A stretch of DNA of 64,000 nucleotides. Source: Rhytidiadelphus loreus. Its lineage: Eukaryota; Streptophyta; Bryopsida; Hypnales; Hylocomiaceae. Below the pieces are notes generated by a model. The model searched no databases and was not told the DNA's origin. It saw only the letters and a program-made list of their open reading frames with translations. Below, piece by piece: positions 11,712 to 23,198 of the stretch. The stretch lies in assembly GCA_947034895.1 (NCBI GenBank), contig OX344763.1, positions 16,523,001 through 16,587,000 of the forward strand, read 5' to 3'. Position 1 is the stretch's first letter, and every line of letters starts with the position of its first letter. Position numbers and translations under genes: made by a program.

Positions 11712-14700
11712 TTAACCCTTAAAGGTCCAAGGCATATTTTAGACAGGAATTGTGAAAAACTGCCGCTTTTTAGGGTAGTGAGAAAAAAATGAAAAAAATG
11801 AGTTTTTCTTCAAAATTCAACCATACAAATTTGTAATAGACTACTGTAGAAATGTGTGGAAAAAATTTCAAAAACTTTGACTACACATATTGAAAGATTA
11901 TAACATTTGAAGTTAGAAGAAAAAGTTTTGTTTGACCTTGCCCAACAAGGCCATCAGCCTTTAACTCCTCCTAGAATGAGATTTTTACACTACACTGGTT
12001 ATCTATTTTGACGTTTGCATCTTGTATTATGTAAGTTACATACCTGCCAATTTACAAAAGTTGCCCAAAGCTACCCGAGTTGCTTGAAAAGTTCAAGGCA
12101 AAATAACTTTTGATTATGGTACCCGATTGGGAAAAAAATTATATTCCCTCGAAGGGGATACATGTTCACACTTTGTGTCAAAATTTGAAGAAACATCCAT
12201 TAAAAAATGACTTCATACACCTACCCGAGATCACATGTGTACATTCAAGGAAACTCAATTCGTAGTGTTAAAAAGATTATTTAAAAGAAAAATTGGAAAT
12301 GAATTAGTTTAAATTTTTTAATATTATTAATTTAGAAATGATTAAAATTAAGAAATAAATAAATTTTGGTGGTGAAGTGCATAAACCTTAGTGTTCAAAG
12401 ACAAATGAGTACATAATATTCCCTCAAGTATTCCTTAGTATTGTGACCCTTGCATCAAAATTAAAGGGGGTGAAAAAAATAACAAAGAAGTTGTATTGGA
12501 CATCCATGCTGTGAGACAAAGAAGATGACATTGCACTCATTTTTTCTACTTTTCAAATGAAAGAAACGACACCACCTACCAAAATATGGAACAAAATTTG
12601 ATTCACCATAGTACATAAGTTTTAGCCTTAAAAGATCTTCATCAAATGTTTAGATTAGTTTGTAGAGGAACTAATATTTTGAAAATAAATTTGAGACTTT
12701 GAATAGAATTTTTTTCTTAAAATTGAATTAAAATTGAATATTTATCATTTTGAATTGTGAATTCCTACTTTCAAAATGTGAAGTTCTAATTGTATTTTTT
12801 TTCTTGAACTTTTTTATTTATTTATTGATAAAACCAAAACCTTTGAACAATCTTTTAATTTTTAAAAAGAAGTTGAGAAAATCTATACAAGCGCAAGGAC
12901 CTAAGGAAATATCCTTCCTATTTATATACATGTGAACACAAAGATTCTATGTGCTCAAGGGACACCTATCCGGACTATGCCTAAAATACACAAATACTGG
13001 GGAATATTGCCTACCTTGAATCCTTAAAAAAACCTATTATTTTAAACCCTTAAATTCCTTGACTCTGTTTTTATCAAAAACGCTCCAAAAATGCCATTTC
13101 TAGTACAAGTACCAACTTTTAGAATAATTTTTTTTGTCACAAGTAACCATAGGATCTTGTAGTAAGCTGTTTAGAAAAAAAGTGGAAAAAATCTCAAAAA
13201 TTTCCACTACGTGGATTATAAGATATAAGCATTCAAATTCACTAAATTTGTTAAAAAATTGTCACCGAGGAGTTTCTCTTGTGGTTATGTGTATTGTTTC
13301 CTTTATCAATGGAAATTGTCCATGTGTTTCAAAAAAAAAAAAATTCACTAAATTAACTTTTTGGCCCTGCAAAAAACAAGGTAGTTGCACTTCACAAGCT
13401 CACTTTTCTATAAAAAAATGTCGAAAATGGTGGTGCTTCTTTGGATTCTTTTTCCTAGACAAGTTGGATACATGCTTAAATTTTTTTACATAATTTGGAA
13501 TTGTACAACATATAGGAAAAAATAGTATGTAGAAAGAAGTAGAAAATGATTCAAAATACAAAATTGTTAAGAATTGAGTTATGGAATTGAAAAATGTCAA
13601 TTTCAATGGTTGCCATGTTGTAATAAACAATCTACATCCTATGATTTTATGATTTTATTTTTTTCCAAGATATTGAGTAACATAAAGGACTTCAAAGTTT
13701 ATTTTAGAGTAGAGATTCCATAACTACCTACAAACTAAAACTCATAACTTTCATCTCATTAACCCCTAAAGGACCAAAGTGCTTTTTTTGGCAACATAGC
13801 GATTTTGGGCAGCTTACTCCGGATAGAATTTTTATTTTTTTTCTTTGAAATTTTCACACAACATTTTCCCAAGGTGTACCTTTAAGGCCCAACAATTTTC
13901 ATAACTTTTGACTACACGGTTAAAAAGTTATTGTATGATATGTAGTTTTCATTGCTCAGCAGGCAGCTTGGGCAGCCAAAAAAACTTCTGTAAAAATTAC
14001 TTTTTAAGAAAATTAAAATTTGAAATTGATTCTTTAGATTTATATCTACGTGTAAAGCTTTGAATTGTTCCATTTGGATCAATGAATCAAAAGTTATGAA
14101 GAATTTTAGTTTGGGGTTGTTTGTGGGTAGTTATGGAATCTCTACTCCAAAATAAACTTTGAACTCCTTTATTTAACTCAATTTTCAATATTTTTGAAAA
14201 AAAATAAAAACATTAGGTGCACATTGTTTATTACAAAATTACAACCTTTGGGATTGGCATTTTTCAATTCCATAAATAAATTGTTAACAATTTAGTATTT
14301 TGAAACATTCTCTACATCTTTCTATTTACTAATTTTTCCTACATGTTGTACAATTCCAAATGATCTGAAAATTTTCAAGCATGTAGTCAACTTGCCTTGA
14401 AGAATGAATTAAGAGAGTAACAACTATTTTGGACATTTTTTCATGATGATATGACCTTCTGAAGTGCAGCTGCCCGGATTTTCGCAGGGACAAAAAGTAG
14501 ATTTTTGTCACTTCAAATGCTAATATCTTGCAATCTAAACGGTGAAAATTTCTGAGATTTTCTCCACATCTTCCCAAACCAGCGTACTACAAGATCCTAC
14601 AGTTACTTGTGTCCAGAGATGTAGTTTTAAGAAAATTTGATACTTGTATTAGAAATGGCAGTTCTGGAGCGTTTTTGGTGAAAACATAGTCCAAATCCTT

Positions 14701-15020
14701 TAGGGGTTAATCAAAATGGAATGATTTAAAGTTTTTCATGTATATATAAATCTAGAAAACCAATTTCAAATTTTTGTTTATGAAAAAAGTGATTTTTTAT
14801 ATTCTACCTGGACTACCCGATTGGGGAAAAAAATAACATATTAGGCCATAGCTTTTGACTCATATTTCCAAATGTCATGAAATTTAGTGCATATGAAAGA
14901 TATTCTTTGTCCCCACCTTTTGTTAAAATTTTAGCCTTAAATATGCAAATCTTCAGTCATAGGTACTTGCCCAAATTTTCTATGTTGCTAAAAAACGCAT
15001 GATGGTCCTTTAGGGGTTAA
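11712..15020. mobile_element. Cluster of overlapping TTAA / CCCCTAAAGGACC foldback elements
   Basis: Left-facing ends lie at 11712 (TTAACCCTTAAAGGTCC), 13042 (TTAAACCCTTAAATTCC) and 13759 (TTAACCCCTAAAGGACC). Right-facing ends lie at 14710 and 15020 (both ...TAGGGGTTAA). Arms 13042-13733 and about 14124-14710 are inverted copies over most of their length, with shared blocks around CAAAAACGCTCCA, GGATCTTGTAGTA, GTTGTACAA and GATTCCATAACTACC. The 13759 end matches the 15020 end further inward, with GGCAACATAG / AGCAACATAG. No transposase is visible. The ends interlock and cannot be read as simple nesting. Confidence 0.65.
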
Positions 15021-16336
15021 ATTATAGTTCCCACTTCTAGATGGTGACTACTTTCAGTGACATAGACCAATTTAAAGATGACTAACACAATCATATTTTG
15101 TAGGAACCTTGAGGGGTACACTATATAGGATGTTTGTGGGTATTGTGCAACCAAGCTCCTATTATACAAGGGCCATGTAGGTAAATTTTGGGAATTTTCA
15201 TAAGGCTATATTTATCTAAAATTTTTAAATCCTTTTTATTTCATATACCCTATATTTTATTTTAAATTGTGCTATTTTTGTGTACCCTATGTTCATTAAA
15301 TATATAACATTTTGAAATACTTGGTGGAGTCATAAAGAAATTCATGTCCAAAAATTGCGCATTCAGAAGGTGATTTATAAAACAAGAAGTGGAAAATTTT
15401 AGATTTGCGGTTCAATGATGGGGGAAACATAATCACAATAAGCTAGTCTAATTTTGGGAATTGAGCAATTGGCAAAACTTGGCAGCTTCATGAATCCATT
15501 GCAGTTTTCAAAGACATGCAATGCTTGTATCTACACATTTATAAAGAGCAATAGAAATGAATGAAAGTGAATATGAATTGGAATTCCAAATGATCAAGCT
15601 GAGCGGGTTGGGATTCATGTTAGGGACTCACCTCATTGGAATGTTGAGGTTATCCACATGTTGGAAAAATAAGCTTGACGGTCTCCTGGTTGCACATTTA
15701 TTTTCACCTACCATCCTAGACGAAGAGTGGATCACAATTGGTTCAGGTTTGTAACATACAAACCTAAATCTCAATGCCTCTAGAGTCGAAGCTCCTCCAA
15801 TGTCAACCTTTCCAAAATACTTTGGATGACTCCAACATCCATAATGTAATCCTATTGAGAAGATTTGTAGCCATATGTACCCCAAATCCCTCATCTTCTC
15901 CTAAATCCTAATCCAAAGCTTCTACCATCAAGAAGTTTGAACCCTAAGGTTTGTCTTTACAACCTTCAACTTGAAGTGTGTTTACACAAAATTCACTCAC
16001 AGTTATCCCAATCCATATTTACCATCATACTTAAAAAACCCGTAAGCACTATATGTACAAATTCCATTTCGTTCCATTGAGCATTTTATGATACACCTTG
16101 AAGCATTCACAAAAGAAAACAAAAATCCTTTCTTCTAGGGTGTGCCAAAACAAAAGTAGAATTTCCACTTTTTTAAAAACGGACTCCCTAATGGGACATG
16201 ACCTTAAATCACTTAGTTCATCCACAACCATTAAATTCATCCAAGTTTTGATTGTCTTTTCATCCACTACTATTGCAGTTCCATATCCTCTACAACACAT
16301 AGGATTCCACCCTTGGATACTTCTCCCACTTGCACT
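15021..16336. other. Spacer, no supported gene
   Basis: Moderately AT-rich. Overlapping frames at 15557-15754 (plus) and 15628-15894 (minus), and at 16049-16343 on both strands, show no motif I recognise. No repeat structure noted. Confidence 0.3.
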
Positions 16337-16691
16337 ACACTAAAATTGGTAAATAGTGTTGGGTAATAATTAGTGGTGTCGGAATCCGTAATAGCTTAGT
16401 ATGGACCTTAATAGACTAAGAAAAATTAAAATAGATCAAAATTGAAAAAAATTAGTTTAGGCATAGACTAGCGGAAACAAATAAATACTTAGAATTAGTT
16501 TAGACTTCGTTCCAGAACCAGTACGGAAGCATGACGGAACTTGACATCCGGGTGGACGGATTCATGAGCCGGAACGCAGGAAACCGGAACGCAGGCATTA
16601 AATTCAGTAGCTTGCGGCGGTAGACTAGGGATACGTTACGGCGTACCGTAGCCTGCATTCCCGTTACAGTGAACGTTGGGTGCAGGAATTC

Positions 16692-16699
16692 TATATAAA
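16692..16699 (+). promoter_or_regulatory. TATA box before the gag-like frame
   Basis: TATATAAA lies 107 bp upstream of the ATG at 16806, leaving room for a leader of roughly 75-80 nt. The following leader is pyrimidine-rich (CTCCTCATTTCTCACCCTC), as in many plant and retroelement leaders. Confidence 0.5.
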
Positions 16700-16805
16700 C
16701 CTAGTTCCTCCTCATTTCTCACCCTCTTTCAGTTGCTCTGCATCTGGCTGATAGTGAGAGAAAGTGTGGTGAGTTAGGGTTACGGCGATAGGAGAGGTGA
16801 GACGG

Positions 16806-18677
16806 ATGGCAGGGGTTAGTACTTGGTATATAGTACCGGCCCGGAAGATTAGTCCGGTATATCCGGAAGATCCGCTGCACTTGCGGCATTTAGAGGACGA
16901 TTTGATTGTCTTAGGTTGTGCAGGTCTACTGAAGAAACCCTGGAACGTCCAGAGTGACCAGGTGCTCTGGGAGTTGGCGGCAGGTGCTCCGAATTAGTAC
17001 GACCAGACTGTACGTGGGCATCCGGACCAGTGGACGGAGGAGTTGTGGGCGGAGATCTACGGGATCTCCCAAACCGGAAGCGGATTCGCTGCCCGGACGG
17101 ACCAGTACCACCAACACAAGTTCGTGAACCCACCACACGCGAAGGAGGGCTACGCGATCAAGGACTGCCGAGACGAGAGGCACAGGCGGCTGCTCCGGTT
17201 TCTGCTACCGATCCTGTACCCGGACAAGAGTTCCCGGGTTACGGTAACCATGGCCAACACGATCTTTGGGGCGTTTCAGGACCGGGTCGTGAACTGGGGC
17301 CGGATCGTGGCGAGCGTGGTGGGGCGCTGCACCGGAAACTTGGCGAAGAACAAGCTGAACCCGCTCAGCACGTACCTGCTCCACCTGTACCAGCACCAGG
17401 AACTGTTGACGGAAGACGAGGCGACGGATTATGAGACCGAGCTCATCATGCTCCAATGCAACTGCTCTGACGACGAGGAGCAGGAGGCGCAGGAGTCTGA
17501 GTCTGAGGAGGAGGAAGCCAAGCCGGAAGTCAAGCCGGAGATCAAGGAAGAGAAGCCGGAACCGGAACCGAAGCAGACACAGAGGGAGAAGGAGGAACGA
17601 GAGCAGGCATCGGGAAGCAAAAGACGGAAGTCTACGCTTCCGGCAGCCAGAGGTAAATTCCCGGGTCCCTTTCTCATCCAGGATAAACAGGAGTGGGAAG
17701 GACCACGCTTCTTTGAGTGCGGAGAAGAGTGGATCCGGACTGCGAAGGATTACCACGACAGGCTTACGGAGATTGTACTCCGGTCCGCGAAAGTGGTGAA
17801 GTGTGAACCGGAAAACCTGGTGGACGCGCTGAAGGCGTTACCGGCCGAGTCGGAATGGAACGAGATGAGGACGGAAATCCGGAACTTGAAGACGGAACGG
17901 GACGTGCTCAAGGGGAAGCTGATCTGGACGGAAGGAGAGCTGCACCAGTCTCAAGGGGCGACGCAGAAGGCATACCAAGCGTTCCAGACCTTCCAGAAAT
18001 GGATGGTCAGTCCGGCGGACCTCTATCACAAGGCGGCACTGTATGATGAGATGCAGAAGACGTCCGCGGCCCTCACCAACACGAAGATAGTCCGGGTGAT
18101 GGTGGAGATGTCAGGCAGGATGGAGGCATCGTTGAAGGAGTTCCGGTCCATGATGGCGAACATGGATCCGAACAAGCCTCTCGACTTCGGGGGATTTCCG
18201 GAAGTTCCGGATGTCATCGCAACTCCGGCAACTCAACCTCCCATCTCGCCCATCAGACGGACAGGTCAGTTTGGGTCATTGATCCACATTGTCACTCAAG
18301 GGGGGCCCTCATCCGGATTTCTGGGTCAGGATATGCCGGTCCGGAGCAGTTTGGATGCCCGGATCGACCTTGTCCAGAATCCGGAGCAATTCGAGGATAT
18401 CAAACCACCTCCACCGATGCCTTTACCTACACCGGATCCCATCGAGATATCGGAGGAGGCAAAAGTGGAGGAGGCAGAAGTGCAAGAGGATCCGAAGTCA
18501 TTGGAGAAGGCGGACAGGTCTCTCGTCCATACGGATGAGACGGATTCTGACAGTCCCCCTGTCCGGAAGACGTCGATCATCACCCGGGCGTCCCTCCGTA
18601 CACCCCAAGGCAAGACCAGCACCTGGGGACAGTTAGGATTTGACAGTAGTTCGAAGAAACAACGGAAGGGAAAGTAG
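16806..18677 (+). pseudogene. Gag-like protein of a retroelement, one in-frame UAG
   Basis: From ATG 16806 to the stop at 18677 there is one frame of 622 sense codons broken only by TAG at 16995-16997 (context APN*YDQ). Downstream of it lie 544 codons from the next ATG (17043). The N-terminal half is globular, and RRLLRFLLPILYPDKSS with VVNWGRIVASVVG resembles the plant transposon-associated gag-like N-domain; this family link is inference. Next come an acidic, Glu/Lys/Pro-rich linker (about 17460-17620), a coiled-coil-like stretch (about 17850-18010) and a Pro-rich tail. No zinc knuckle, protease or reverse transcriptase is seen. GC and CpG are far higher than in the surroundings. UAG could be a CAG-to-TAG change or a readthrough site. 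Confidence 0.6.
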
Positions 18678-19800
18678 GTAGTTAGACTGATAGTGTTTTC
18701 AGTTAACATTTTGTTAGACTTAGAGTTCCGGGTCTCAGTCAGAACCCGGATTTCGGATTTTCAGGGGTAAGTTTTAGTTAAACTTATCCGCCCGGACTTT
18801 TAGGGCAGTTTAGGATGGTGTTTAGTGGCACTTTCTGCGGGTTTTATGACATGTTATTTTGCTTATAAAAGGAAGGGACCGCTTGTGGTCCTTCATTCCT
18901 TTTCTTGCTATTCCTTATTTTGAGCAGTAAATATATGTTTGCATTTTTATTGTCTTTTTACTCATTGCCTTAGTTTTCTTTGTGGGTCCTTGGTTTCCTT
19001 TTCCTTAGGAGTTTTAAGGTTGTTTGGGCGCTTGCTTGAAGGTTGTGGCTAAAGAGTAGAGAGGTGGTAAGGAGGAGTCCGGATTCAGGGTTTCCCAGGT
19101 CTGTGAACTGTGTGTTGTCCAGGGAAGCGGTTTTAGCGTGTGTAGGAAGTTGAGCGGAGTCCAGCGTTGGTGGTGTAGGTGCGAGTCCGGAAGGCCAGGG
19201 AGGGTTCCGTGCGGAGATAAGAAACCGTCTGTGGAAAAACCCCGCTCACCCGGAAAGTTCCGTCAGTCTGCAAACACAAGTTGGAGTGCTAGTACCGGAC
19301 CCCATCTCAGTTTCCGGGTAAGTCTTGTATTTGTCGTTGTAGCAAGGGGAGTCGGGTTGTATTCTGAGTGACCTGCTTCTGGAAAAATCCGAAGTTGTGA
19401 GGGTCAGCCATTCTGTTCCTTATTTGTGACGGAAAGATCTTTGGGTACGTGTCATTAGGAAGTTAGAGTTAGTGAAATACAAGGAGTGGCGTTGTCCTTA
19501 CCCCTCCGAAAAAGTCAGTGAGGACCCTCTGAAGGTAAAACAGAGGTATCGAAAACCGTGTGTTAAGTTACGGATCTGGTGTTTGTGATAATCCGGATCC
19601 GGTAGAGAGTCCGGATAGAGAAAGAATCCGGGTAGGGAGTGAAATTTGATGTTGTTACAATAAACCGGATTAGACGGAATTTAGAACACCCTTTGGGGTT
19701 CCCTGGGACGATATTCCGTGTCATCTTGCCACTTTGTTGTGGTTAAGAGCGCTTACTACAGTATTACGCGTATGACAAGTGGTGTTCCCTGTTTTTTTAT
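18678..19800 (+). other. GC-rich downstream part of the insert, with a second TATA-like promoter
   Basis: Non-coding sequence of the same GC-rich, CCGG-rich character as the frame before it. TATAAAA at 18864-18870 is followed at once by a hairpin (GGAAGGGACC, loop, GGTCCTTCATTCC). GC-rich character ends near 19720. A small frame at 19138-19371 is not convincing. I could not find matching long terminal repeats. Confidence 0.4.
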
Positions 19801-19842
19801 CCCTAACACTATTTACCAACTTCTGTGTAAATAGTGTTGGGT
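19801..19842. repeat. Internal back-to-back transposon ends
   Basis: CCCTAACACTATTTAC, a spacer of 9 bp, then GTAAATAGTGTTGGG form a near-perfect palindrome of the same sequence as the outer element ends. AACACTATTTACCAACTTCTGTG is a complete right end followed by TA; what follows resembles the left end of another copy. Confidence 0.6.
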
Positions 19843-20059
19843 ACTTAACTTCCGCCGCCAAACTTTGGCCTTCCCTGGGAAATTGTAATTTTGCATCCTT
19901 CCATGGGAACCTCATTTTATGTCTTCCCCATTGTGAATTTCTAGTCTTCCTTGAGAACTGTCTTTTGGGCTCCTTCTATCCCAACGTGGTTGTTTGACTT
20001 GTAGCCCTAAAAAAGAGTTTCAAATCGAAATGCAAACAGTCTACCATTTGGGGGACTTG

Positions 20060-21023
20060 CAAAGAGGATTTTCATCTAGGAAATTTGATGAAAATCTCAT
20101 GAAAAAACTAGATGAAATGCATTTCGTTGTCAATCTTGAACGGCTGAACTTTAGGGTTTAGGGAAGATACAATTGTCAAATATCTTGAAGTTGTCTCGAG
20201 TGGAGAGTCCATGACAATGGTGGTTCGCATTTCCGGCAGACGTCGTGCCACCATAGAAGCTCCTATGCTCATTTTCTCAAATGAAAATAGGAGCCATCCT
20301 ATACGAGGTTTGATTGATAATATTCCTGGGGTTTCTTATAGAACGGGCCCTAAAGATTGGATGGACCAAACTATCTTCCCTAAATACTTTTTGAAACCTC
20401 GTGCATATCAAGCCGATTTTCATCAATGCATGAAGATCATATGGCTTGATAATTGTAGCAGCCATACTGTAGCCCCTAGATTGGTTGTTGTCCTAGCTGC
20501 CCAAAACACAATTTTCAAATTTCTACCTCCATGTTCTACTCACCTTTGCCAACCAACAGATACATTCCTCATTTCTAAAATCAAAGATGCATGGACAAGA
20601 CGGTGAGAAGCCAAGAAAATTGAGTTGATACAACAAAATGCTTGGCAAAATGCACCTTGGGTAGATGGGCAATGGTCAGGGAAGTTGACGAATCCTGGGA
20701 AACGTTTTTTTCTACAATTGGCTGCTGATAGTGTAGAAGATGTTAATCGAGAGGTGGATTGTGACAACATCTCCTATGCTAGAAAAGCAATGATTCGTTG
20801 TGGCTTGGTATTAGGACTTAATGGATCTTGGAGTGTAGGACAATTGTTTCCACATCTCCAAGAGATTATTGCAAAACATTTGCAATACTTCCAAGGGCAA
20901 GAAGTGCCCAATTTCAATAGGGCAATTCAAAAATCCTTTTTGATATTTTACTATTTTTTTCCTTTAATTATTGGCCTACAACTAGGATTTATATGTTGTG
21001 TTTTTGGTTGTTGCTATATTTAG
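20060..21023 (+). pseudogene. Broken pogo-type DDE transposase
   Basis: The frame begins near KKLDEMHFVVNL (around 20108-20140), where this family has its first catalytic Asp. Here VVNL is followed by E and the frame is lost. It resumes at DTIVKYLEVVSSGESM (20166), then MVVRISG, PIRGLIDNIPGVSYRTGPK, and IIWLDNCSSH with the second catalytic Asp. LPPCSTHLCQPTDTFLISK carries the third. TGA at 20604 replaces the Trp expected after AWTRR. The same frame then runs on (EAKKIELIQQNAWQNAPW) to 21023. One frameshift plus one nonsense change make it inactive. It has the DDE_1/pogo layout; full-length relatives are longer at the N-terminus. Confidence 0.8.
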
Positions 21024-21039
21024 CAACTTATACATACAC

Positions 21040-21470
21040 TGAAAAATTTCAGCATTTTCATTGTTCATTTCAACATTTTCATTGTTTATTTCTGCATTTC
21101 AATGTTTATTTAAGCATTTCATAGTCTATTTCAGCATTTTATTGTCAATTTCAGCATTTCATTGTTAATTTCAGCATATCATTGTTCATTTCAACATTTT
21201 CATTGTTTATTTCTGCATTTCAATGTTTATTTAAGCATTTCATAGTCTATTTCAGCATTTTATTGTCAATTTCAGCATTTCATTGTTAATTTCAGCATAT
21301 CATTGTTCATTTCAACATTTTCATTGTTTATTTCTGCATTTCAATGTTTATTTAAGCATTTCATAGTCTATTTCAGCATTTTATTGTCAATTTCAGCATT
21401 TCATTGTTAATTTCAGCATATCATTGTTCATTTCAGCATATCATTGTTCATTTCAGCATTTCATTCACCA
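21040..21470. repeat. 121-bp tandem repeat, three copies, with about 20-bp sub-units
   Basis: TTGTTCATTTCAACATTTTC occurs at 21061, 21182 and 21303, i.e. a period of 121 bp. Each unit is itself built from variants of CATTTCATTGTTCATTTCAG, and shorter units continue to about 21470. It lies between the transposase remnant and the right end of the pogo-type element. Confidence 0.85.
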
Positions 21471-21678
21471 TTTTTTCTTCTATATTCTAACTTCTATATT
21501 TTGTTCCCACCTAACACTAAATGCACTCTCGCAAGAATGTTGAAATGACCAAATTTTACTATAGAGTTAAAATAGTGTTAGAATGGATAAATAATGTTCT
21601 AACAGTAACCTTGCACAACACAATTAGTGTTGTCTTTGACAATTAGTGTAGCCAACACTATTTACCAATTTTAGTGTA

Positions 21679-23198
21679 GTAGTCTTAAAAGTTTAGATTT
21701 ATAGGGGAGATTTTTGGCTAGGCTACTTTAGAAGAAAAAAATAGGTAAATTTTAGTATTATTCCCTACCCTTCATTATTTATAACTTGAAATACTCCATT
21801 ACAATGATACTTATTACTTCAAAAAATTCTCTAAAATTTAGGACCAAGGTAATTAAAATGATCCTTCATTTGATTGCACACTAATAAAAAAAAATGAGAG
21901 TGCACCCTCTGAGGTGGGAACACAATCCCAATGAAGTTTCCATCTAGGTCTTGTCTTATATGACCATCTTTATGATTAGTAGTCAACTTCACCCTTTAAC
22001 CAACAAACTATAACTATGGCCATCTTGAATTGTCATATACATGAACTTCATATGCTTTCAAAAAATTTGAAAGAAATGGAGACAATTTTTAATGAATTTC
22101 ATCTTCTAGACTTTGCACCACATAGTAATGTTGGAGAACTCAAAATTGTTAAGTTCACAAAAAATGAATTCCATTTTTCTCAAATTCACTTTTCTAGACT
22201 CCATTTTTCAAACTTTAGGGAAAAAAATTTGAAGCCATGCCAAGTTCACCTAACATGACATTCTTGAACAAATTAAAAGATCATTATCATAGAAATATAT
22301 CATATGCAAGTTTATGTAAAACCACAAGAACAAGGAAGAGAAAAGTAGAAAAAATGGTGGAACGATCAAATATCTAAGATAAAATAGGAAAATTTATAAG
22401 AACCCAAAATGCTATCTTTGTGTACAAAAATGTTTCTCTACACAATGGTCAATATGCCATTCAAAATATTATCAGTGCAAAGGGCAAGACAATGTGCACT
22501 AAAACCTCTGATCAATTCAATTGAGCTTTGGAAAACTACTCTCCTCACCACTTCCTATGTTCTACAAGCCCAAAACTAAGGCAATTTCTAAACAATTGAG
22601 TAAAATAGTGTAGGCCACACGAATTTGTAAAGTACAAGCTTTGCCGAACAAGAATCTAATACTACTAAAGAACCTATTCGAAAATTTGAAATTCAAAGTA
22701 AAACCCAAATATAACATTATTAACCAGTTGTAGCAGCCCCATACCCTGTAGACATTGTTCAAAACTCGGTAGACACTCAAAATTACCGAGGACCCACAAA
22801 GCACCACTTGATCAGATGTTCAGCAGGTGTACACCTCCTTAATCAATCCATGTACCTATTTTCAAAGAAGTCAATGTAAATAAAGCAATTTCAGAACATC
22901 TACCAATAAAAAATTTCTTAACCCTTCTCCAAATTGTCTCCAAATAACGCATTCTTTGGCGCGTTTGAATCCTCGTTCATTCTTTCATTCACACAGAAGA
23001 ACATCTATCAATAATGTATCAATAAACTTCGACCTTCACAACTTCTGCATGCAGTATCCAAATAACGCATTCTATGGTGTGTTGGAATCCTCTGTAATTC
23101 ACAACAAGAACATCAATAAAAATTTGACTAGACTTATGATAGGAAATCTGCTCAACAACAAAAAAGGGAGATTTGGGGGTGTCCCTACCTGGGTGAGA
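21679..23198. other. Spacer and 3' flank of the phospholipase D gene
   Basis: AT-rich, no gene supported. Near the right side, CCAAATAACGCATTCTTTGG (22940) recurs as CCAAATAACGCATTCTATGG (23058) with GAATCCTC following in each, a 118-bp tandem duplication just beyond the phospholipase D stop codon. The gene's 3' UTR probably begins at 23198 and runs leftward. Confidence 0.4.

Larger units (their letters stand above)
16339..21676 (+). mobile_element. Composite pogo/Tc1-mariner-type transposon with TA target duplication
   Basis: The left end TA-CACTAAAATTGG continues TAAATAGTGTTGG. The right end is its exact complement, CCAACACTATTTACC then AATTTTAGTG-TA. The perfect 25-bp inverted repeats flanked by TA fit a Tc1/mariner/pogo element. 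It contains a GC-rich insert with a gag-like frame (16.5-19.7 kb), an internal pair of element ends (19801-19842), a broken DDE transposase (20060-21023) and a 121-bp tandem repeat. At 5.3 kb it is long for the family, so it is probably two adjoining copies or a copy that gained an insert. Confidence 0.75.

Noticed and set aside
17205..17756. 183-codon minus-strand frame inside the gag-like segment
   Set aside because: It is the antisense shadow of the GC-rich plus-strand frame; its Leu/Arg-rich composition mirrors the Glu/Lys-rich linker.
16339..21676. Reading the whole block as a CACTA element because of the CACTA start
   Set aside because: The flanking duplication is TA, the ends are CACTAAAA rather than CACTACAA, and the transposase is of pogo/DDE_1 type.
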